Source: Paulinella micropora
Taxonomy: Eukaryota; Cercozoa; Imbricatea; Euglyphida; Paulinellidae
Length of the DNA: 64,000 bases
Reading direction: 5' to 3'
Assembly: GCA_019918135.1 (NCBI GenBank)
Contig: WBZZ01002386.1
Location: 24,477-88,476, forward strand
Part shown: one piece after another, positions 59,093 through 64,000 of the stretch
Layout of the letters: each line of letters starts with the position of its first letter
Position numbering within the stretch: position 1 is the stretch's first letter
Position numbers and translations under genes: made by a program
Notes under the pieces: model-generated
Told to the model about the DNA's origin: nothing
Databases searched by the model: none
What the model saw: the letters and a program-made list of their open reading frames with translations, nothing else

Positions 59093-60565
59093 CTACCGGG
59101 CGGGCGCGGGCCGGGTGCAGACAAAGTCAATGACGTAGCAGGCGGCCAGCAGGCTGCAGACCATGTGGCGCCGGTCCTGCGTGGCCAGATCACGCGCTAA
59201 CTCCGCCAGGGCCGAGGAGGCATCATCGTCCCCGGGCGGGTGCTCGGGGACCGGCGGCAGCCCCCCCACGGCGCGCCCGGGCGGGTGCTCGGCAAACGGC
59301 GGCAGCCACGCCGCGACGACGCCCCCGGGCGGGTGCCAGGGAACCGGCGGTCGCCGGCCCTCGACGAGAGGGAGCGGTTCCTGGACGGAGGCGCGGGGCT
59401 GGGCGGCGCGCTGCCGGGCGGCCCTGGCTTCTAGTGCTTGGAACTCCGGGCGCCGGCGAATAAAGAGCTCGGAGTAGAGCCACAGCTGCGCGTCCGTGGG
59501 CCCGCCGGCCTGGCCGGGCCGCAGCGCCTGCCACCACTGCTTGCGCTCGGCGGCCGCGGCCTCGCCCGCTGACCCCGGGTGCAGCATTTCGTAGGCCGCC
59601 GTCCAGGCGCCCAACGCCCGCCCGGGCTGTAACAAGGGCCGGAGCTCGGGGCGCGTCTGGCACGCGTTATAGAACTCGGCCGCGAGTTCCGGGTCGAAGT
59701 AGCCCAGGGCGTGGCCAAAGCGGTCGTGGTAAGCAAAGAGATTGGCGGCCACGAGGGTCGGCGCGGCGTGTGCATCCACGCCTAAGCCAAAGATGGCGTG
59801 CCGCAACCGGAAGGCGGGGGCCGGGGCACCCCCGCTCGCGCACTCGCGGCACAAGGTCTCGAACGCACTGCGCACGGCCACGTCCCGGCCGCCCACGCGC
59901 TCGTCCACCAGGCCCCCCCCCGCGTCCAACAACCACACCTCCCGGACGGGCCGGTAGGACTGCAGGCACGCCCGCAGCAGCTGACGCAGCGCCCGGCCGG
60001 CCCCCCGGTCCGCCGCCCGGCCGGGGCTCGCAAACACTAGGAGCTCTGTGCCCTGCGCGTGGGACAAGGCCTCCGATTCTTCCAGCAGGGTTTGGTACTT
60101 GAAGTCGGGCCGGGCGAGCGCCTCCTCCGCGGCCTGCTGCCCCCGGTGCCCCGGTGGTAGCAGGCCCGCAAAGTCGTGGGTCAGGGCGTGGACCAGCTCC
60201 GCGTGGGTGTGGGGCTTGAGGCGCAGCGTGCCCGGCAGGCCCGGCGCCGCGCCCGCCAGCACAAAGCCCAGGTACTGGGCTAGAGCCTCCGGCCCCAGGC
60301 CGCCGCGCACACAGACCCCCTCGCGCGTGTAGCAGCCCCTGGCGAGCGCGGCCCGGTACTCGGCTAGCTCGTAGCACGCCGCCAGGACCACCCAACGCCC
60401 CGCTAGCTCGCCGGCCCGCTCGGGCTGGCCGCGTTTGGTCGCCGCGAAGCCCAGGGCCATGGCCGTATCACCGCCGCCGCCTGCGCCTACCACCACGCGG
60501 GTGGGGGCCGCAGCGGGGGCTCCGCCGGCCGGAGGCACAGCGGAATGCGGCGCTAGCCCGCCCAT
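59093..60565 (-). CDS. DUF1152-like protein, paralogue 2
   Basis: 490 codons, intact, minus strand from ATG 60565. The Gly-rich loop RVVVGAGGGGD is at residues 23-33. LLDAGGGLVDERVGGRD lies near 215-230 and FGLGVDAHAA near 256-266, in the same order as in the gene at 27120-28304. A C-terminal Pro-rich repeat (HPPGRAVGGLPPVPEHPPGD) follows, absent from paralogue 1. DUF1152 proteins have no established activity; the loop suggests nucleotide or cofactor binding. The first 22 residues are low complexity and the start could lie later. Confidence 0.65.
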   Translation of the reverse strand: MGGLAPHSAVPPAGGAPAAAPTRVVVGAGGGGDTAMALGFAATKRGQPERAGELAGRWVVLAACYELAEYRAALARGCYTREGVCVRGGLGPEALAQYLGFVLAGAAPGLPGTLRLKPHTHAELVHALTHDFAGLLPPGHRGQQAAEEALARPDFKYQTLLEESEALSHAQGTELLVFASPGRAADRGAGRALRQLLRACLQSYRPVREVWLLDAGGGLVDERVGGRDVAVRSAFETLCRECASGGAPAPAFRLRHAIFGLGVDAHAAPTLVAANLFAYHDRFGHALGYFDPELAAEFYNACQTRPELRPLLQPGRALGAWTAAYEMLHPGSAGEAAAAERKQWWQALRPGQAGGPTDAQLWLYSELFIRRRPEFQALEARAARQRAAQPRASVQEPLPLVEGRRPPVPWHPPGGVVAAWLPPFAEHPPGRAVGGLPPVPEHPPGDDDASSALAELARDLATQDRRHMVCSLLAACYVIDFVCTRPAPAR

Positions 60566-60865
60566 CGGGGTGCGGGGCCGCGGTCAAATGTCTGCGCTAC
60601 CGTACTTGGCCGGCGGGCGGGGCCGGCGGGCGGGGCCGGGGGGGGGGGGGGCAGGGCGGCGGTGGCCAGAGGGAGGGACACGCTCTCCCGGGCGGCGGGG
60701 GGGGGGGGGGGGAGAGAAGGAAGGGGGGAGAAAAGGCCCCGCCCCCTGGACCAGGAGGGGAGCCAGGCAGAGAGAGGGGGAGGGGCGGGGTGCGGCTGGC
60801 GGAGGGCCGTCAGGCCAGTGGGTGGCTGACGCACCCCGGTGGTCGCGGCAGAAAGAGCGCCGCGG
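60566..60865. promoter_or_regulatory. Divergent intergenic region rich in G runs
   Basis: Separates two outward-facing genes. Contains two G runs at about 60640-60651 and 60699-60711. No known promoter element is identified. Confidence 0.35.
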
Positions 60866-63721
60866 ATGGAGGGCCAGACCTCCCCGGCCAGCGCGGCCAC
60901 GGCGGACGGACCCCCGCCGCTGGAGGATCGGGACACCGATATCATGGCGGAGCTCTGTGAAATGCTAGACGTGGAACTGGGTGGGGCCGAGCGGAGCGCG
61001 GATCCCTGGGGAAGAGACGTGCCCCCCCCCCCCCGGGCACCCGCCCAGGCGCAGGCCGAGCCGCCCCGCGTGCCGATGAGGCAGGCCGACGCAGATACTT
61101 GGGCGGGCGCCGAGCTCCTGCCAGTGCCCACGCAGGCCGAGCCACTCCCTGCGCAGGCGGAGGAGCCCGAGCCCCCCCGAGCGTGGGCGGAGGAGGCAGA
61201 GCCACTCCCTGCGCAGGCGGAGGAGCCCGAACCCCTCCGAGCGTGGGCAGAGGAGGCCGAGCCCCCTCCTGCGCAGGCGGAGGAGCCCGAGCCCCCTCCT
61301 GCGCGGGCGGACGCGGGGCCGTCCCCCGCCCCGGTGCCAGCGCAGGCGGACGCCAGGCCGCCCCGAGCGTGGGCGGACACGGGGGCGTCCCCCGCTCCGG
61401 TGCCAGCGCAGGCGGACGCGGGGCCGCCCCGAGCGTGGGCGGACGCGGGGCCGTCCCCCGCCCCGGTGCCAGCGCAGGCGGACGCCAGGCCGCCCCGAGC
61501 GCGGGCGGACGCGGGGGCGTCCTATGCCCCGGTGCCAGCGCAGGCGGACGCCAGGCCGCCCCGAGCGTGGGCGGACGCGGGGGCGTCCCCTGCCCCGGTG
61601 CCAGCGCAGGCGGGCCCCCGGCTGCCCCCCGCGCCGCCGGACGGGGCGAACGCCCAGCTCCCGGACACCCTCCGGAGCCACGCCGCAGGGTTGACCCCGG
61701 GGGACCCGCCCCCCGGCGGTGAGCCCTCCGGCGGGGCTCCGGAGGGCGCCCGGCCCCCGGGGGGGGCCGGGGGGCGGGCGCTACGGGGGCGGAGGCGGGG
61801 CTCGGGGGGGGGGGGGGGGGTCCGGCGGTGGCGGGGGCCAGCCCGGCGCTAGGGGGAGGGCCGCGCCGGCCGCTGCAGACGGAAACCGACTGGGCCTGGT
61901 GGAACGAGGTGCACGCCAGCAAGCACGGGGGCTCGTTGCTGCGCTATGACACGGACAGCGCGCGGGTGGTGTTCCGCCACGGCGAGACGCCCTTCCGCGG
62001 CGCCGAGGCCGACAGCGTCATCGGCGAGTGCCCCTCCGAAGTCTGCGTCTTGTACAGCGGGCAGCGGGCGCACTCGTACAGCCCCAAGGAGAACAGGCCC
62101 ATGCCGATTCGTTCGCGCCAGTGCGTGCCCGCCTGGGTGCTGCGCTGTTTCCACCGCCACCCCGGCACGGCGAGCGCGCGCGGGTCCGCCCAGCCCCCGC
62201 GCAAGGTGCAGTACGAAACACCGTTGCTGCCGCCAGAGCTGCTGGACCTCTGCGCCGGGCTGGGCGACAAGAGCCGCACCTCTACCCGGGGCCTGGACCT
62301 GACGACCGCCCACCAGTGGCACCTGCTCCTCTTCTACGCGTGCCTCGAAACCCTGATCGGCCCCCCGCCCTGGGAAAGCCCCCGCGAGCCACGGTCCTGC
62401 AGCTGGTCGCAGGTGCTGCTGGACAAACTGCAATGCCGGCGCACCGAAGGCGCCCCGGCCACGGAGGACGGGGCGGCGCGCGAGGAGCTCCTGCCGGCCC
62501 AGGTGGCCCAGAACCTGGCCCAGCTGCTCAGGCTGGTGCTGGCGGTGCAGGTCGCCGAGGACGACGTGCAGCAGCTCTGTGCCTACGCCCGCCGCAACGC
62601 CTTCCTGGTCCGGAGTTACCTGTCGGGCGCCGTGGTGGGAGCGGTCCTGAACCCCTTCTTGGCCCAGCTGCCGGCGGCGGAGGACCACAACGTGAGCCTC
62701 ATGTTCGACAGCGATGCGGTAGGGCTGCTGTGCGCGGCCCGGCACATCCGGCCCGGGGAGGCGCTGTCCCTGCCGCTGGAGCCGGAGGCCCGCTTCGCCG
62801 CCGACGGCCGGCCGGCCCCCGAGGACCCCGACCCCGCCCTCGAGAGCCACTACGGACGGCCCACGGCGGCCTCGCTGCTGCAGCTGGAGGCCCGCACCCG
62901 GGAGCAAGTGCTGTCTTTGTCGGCCGCGATCGCCCCGCGGGCGCTGCCGGCCGCCGCCGAGCAAGACCTCATCGTGCAGCTCAGCCTGTACGTGGCGAGC
63001 GACCTGGCCACCGCGTGGGGCTGGCAGACGCACACCCAGTCGGCCATCCTGCGGGCCGAGCGACACGGCCAGCCCCCGGAGCACGGGAGCCGCGCTGCCT
63101 GGTGGCAGGACCTGACGGCGCTGGAGGACGCCCCCGCGGGCCTGGCCTTACACCTGGCCCTGCTGAACGGCTTCATGCTGCTGCTACATCGGCGCGGGGC
63201 CAAGTCCTTCGTCGAGGCCCTGGTCGGCGTCCCGGACGCCGCCGACGGGCGCCCGGCGGGCGTGGCTGACGCTCGCTACGCGCAGCAGATCTTCTGGCTG
63301 CGGACGCTGACCGCCCAGCTAGCCAACACCGCGCGTCTGTTCTTCGAGGCAGCCCCGCACGCGCTGTACACGGACGCCAAGGCCCCGGCCTCCGGCCCGA
63401 CGCACGACCTGCGCCTGTGCGTGCGCCTGTTGCTGTCGGTGCTCGTGCTCTACCGCCACCTAGAGCACGTCAAGGTCACCCTGCTGCAGGAGGCCAGGCG
63501 GGGGGGGCGACGCCCGGGAGGGCGTGCTGGCGGAGCACTTGTCGGCCGCGGTGTGGTCGTTGCCCGGCGCGCACACGCACGCGTCCGAGCAACTGCGCGA
63601 ACGACTGGAGTGCAGCCTGGACCTGTTCCCCGTCTCGCACCTGAAGCCGGACCAGCGAGAGCGCTGCATCAACGACATGGAAGCGGCCTACGCCCTGAGC
63701 CTCAAGCGGCCCCGGAAATAG
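60866..63721 (+). pseudogene. SET-like protein with Pro/Ala-rich repeat arm, two homopolymer frame breaks
   Basis: ATG 60866 opens an N-terminal arm whose 23-residue repeats (RAWADAGASPAPVPAQADAR) span about 61300-61610. At a 17-base G run (61804-61820) the sense changes frame and continues as TDWAWWNEVHASKHGG. The core (about 62570-62800) reads RNAFLVRSYLSG, DHNVSLMFDSDAV and AARHIRPGEALSLPL, the order of the SET-domain C-terminal half (NHS-like, then a GE-type motif), but the catalytic Tyr is not evident. An 8-base G run at 63500 shifts frame again for the last 70 codons, to TAG 63719-63721. SET enzymes methylate lysine; activity here is doubtful. Confidence 0.5.
61300..61615 (+). repeat. 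69-bp coding tandem repeat
   Basis: About five units of a 69-bp repeat around ccggtgccagcgcaggcgga. An earlier related array of shorter units lies at 61140-61300. It encodes the Pro/Ala-rich arm of the SET-like protein. Confidence 0.8.
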
Positions 63722-64000
63722 CTAGACTAGTTAGCTGGCCGACAGTCAGCGCGCAGGAGGGGCCGCGGCCGCTACCCACGACGCTGCACCACCACCGCTG
63801 CGTAGCTTTAATTAAAAAGAAACTCACTGGAGAGCGAGGCCAGCACACGAGACGGTCGGTCGGGCGGGAGACTGCGCCCCCCGCCGCAGCACGGCAGCTA
63901 CCCCCTCCCCTCTCCCCAAGTAAACCACGCGCGCCCACCTTTTCCCTCTCCCTGGTGGCAGGCGGCGCCGTCAGCTTTTCGCGCCACTCTCTCTCTCTCT
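63722..64000. other. 3' intergenic region at the right edge
   Basis: ATTAAA at 63811-63816 in a palindromic tttaattaaa, which reads as a signal on both strands. The rest is C-rich with a (ct)n run at the edge. No gene is visible before the window ends. Confidence 0.5.
63807..63816. terminator. Bidirectional polyadenylation island
   Basis: TTTAATTAAA gives ATTAAA on both strands, 90 bp after the SET-like gene. Confidence 0.5.

Noticed and set aside
22205-64000. Bacterial contamination or integrated bacterial DNA
   Set aside because: Genes lack operon spacing and ribosome-binding sites. Gene ends carry poly(A)-type signals. An RPB5-like subunit and virus/eukaryote-type families are present.

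Overview
The window joins two very different kinds of DNA. Positions 1 to about 22.2 kb are moderate-GC to AT-rich eukaryotic DNA made almost entirely of transposable elements and satellites. From about 22.2 kb to the right edge is a very GC-rich block (about 70% by eye). It is densely packed with mostly unrecognisable protein genes on both strands, separated by poly-G/poly-C tracts and short AT islands carrying ATTAAA/AATAAA signals. I read this block as a piece of a large DNA virus of the Nucleocytoviricota type, integrated in the genome of a microbial or invertebrate eukaryote. The host species cannot be named from sequence alone.

Host-like part. 1-1379 (-) is the 5' part of a LINE-type retrotransposon ORF with an EEP endonuclease domain. 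1.4-5.0 kb is a mosaic of tRNA-derived SINEs with (ATT)n tails, a 475-bp duplicated repeat and microsatellites. 5.06-5.93 kb is an unknown broken ORF, followed by a 181-bp tandem array. 9857-6518 (-) is an intron-containing transposase-like gene whose 3' part carries a stop and a frameshift. 10904-18474 (-) is a PAT/Ngaro-type tyrosine-recombinase retrotransposon with A1-ORFs-B1-A2-B2 split direct repeats, sitting in an AT-rich satellite. 19266-20823 is a decayed Ty1/copia polyprotein. 21184 to about 22210 (-) is a gag-like remnant ending exactly where the GC-rich block starts.

Virus-like part. Recognisable genes are an RPB5-like RNA polymerase subunit with an N-terminal zinc ribbon (36121-36936), a PD-(D/E)XK nuclease (28837-30086), a 2OG-Fe(II) oxygenase (44004-44939), a macro-domain protein of the ADP-ribose network (49825-51903 -), a SET-like protein with a Pro/Ala repeat arm (60866-63721), a GT32-like glycosyltransferase (48650-49573), a Sel1-repeat protein (56767-57204) and two diverged DUF1152-like paralogues (27120-28304 and 59093-60565 -). 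There are also several membrane or surface proteins: a mucin-like type I protein (23647-27100), two WGDG/BspA-type surface proteins (30243-33510 - and 40651-41584 -), and small signal/TM proteins. Together these suggest transcription, ADP-ribose chemistry, glycosylation and an elaborate surface-protein repertoire.

State of the block. Many genes are broken by single in-frame stops or frame changes. Some breaks lie in long G or C runs, where they could be assembly errors. Others cannot be explained that way: a clean 16-bp tandem duplication in the glycosyltransferase, and TAG/TGA stops in otherwise open frames. Two large inverted repeats stand out: a ~1.1-kb palindrome of 31-bp units (46.66-47.76 kb) and an inverted gene duplication (52.4-53.85 kb). 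The best reading is an endogenised, decaying viral genome segment embedded among retroelements.
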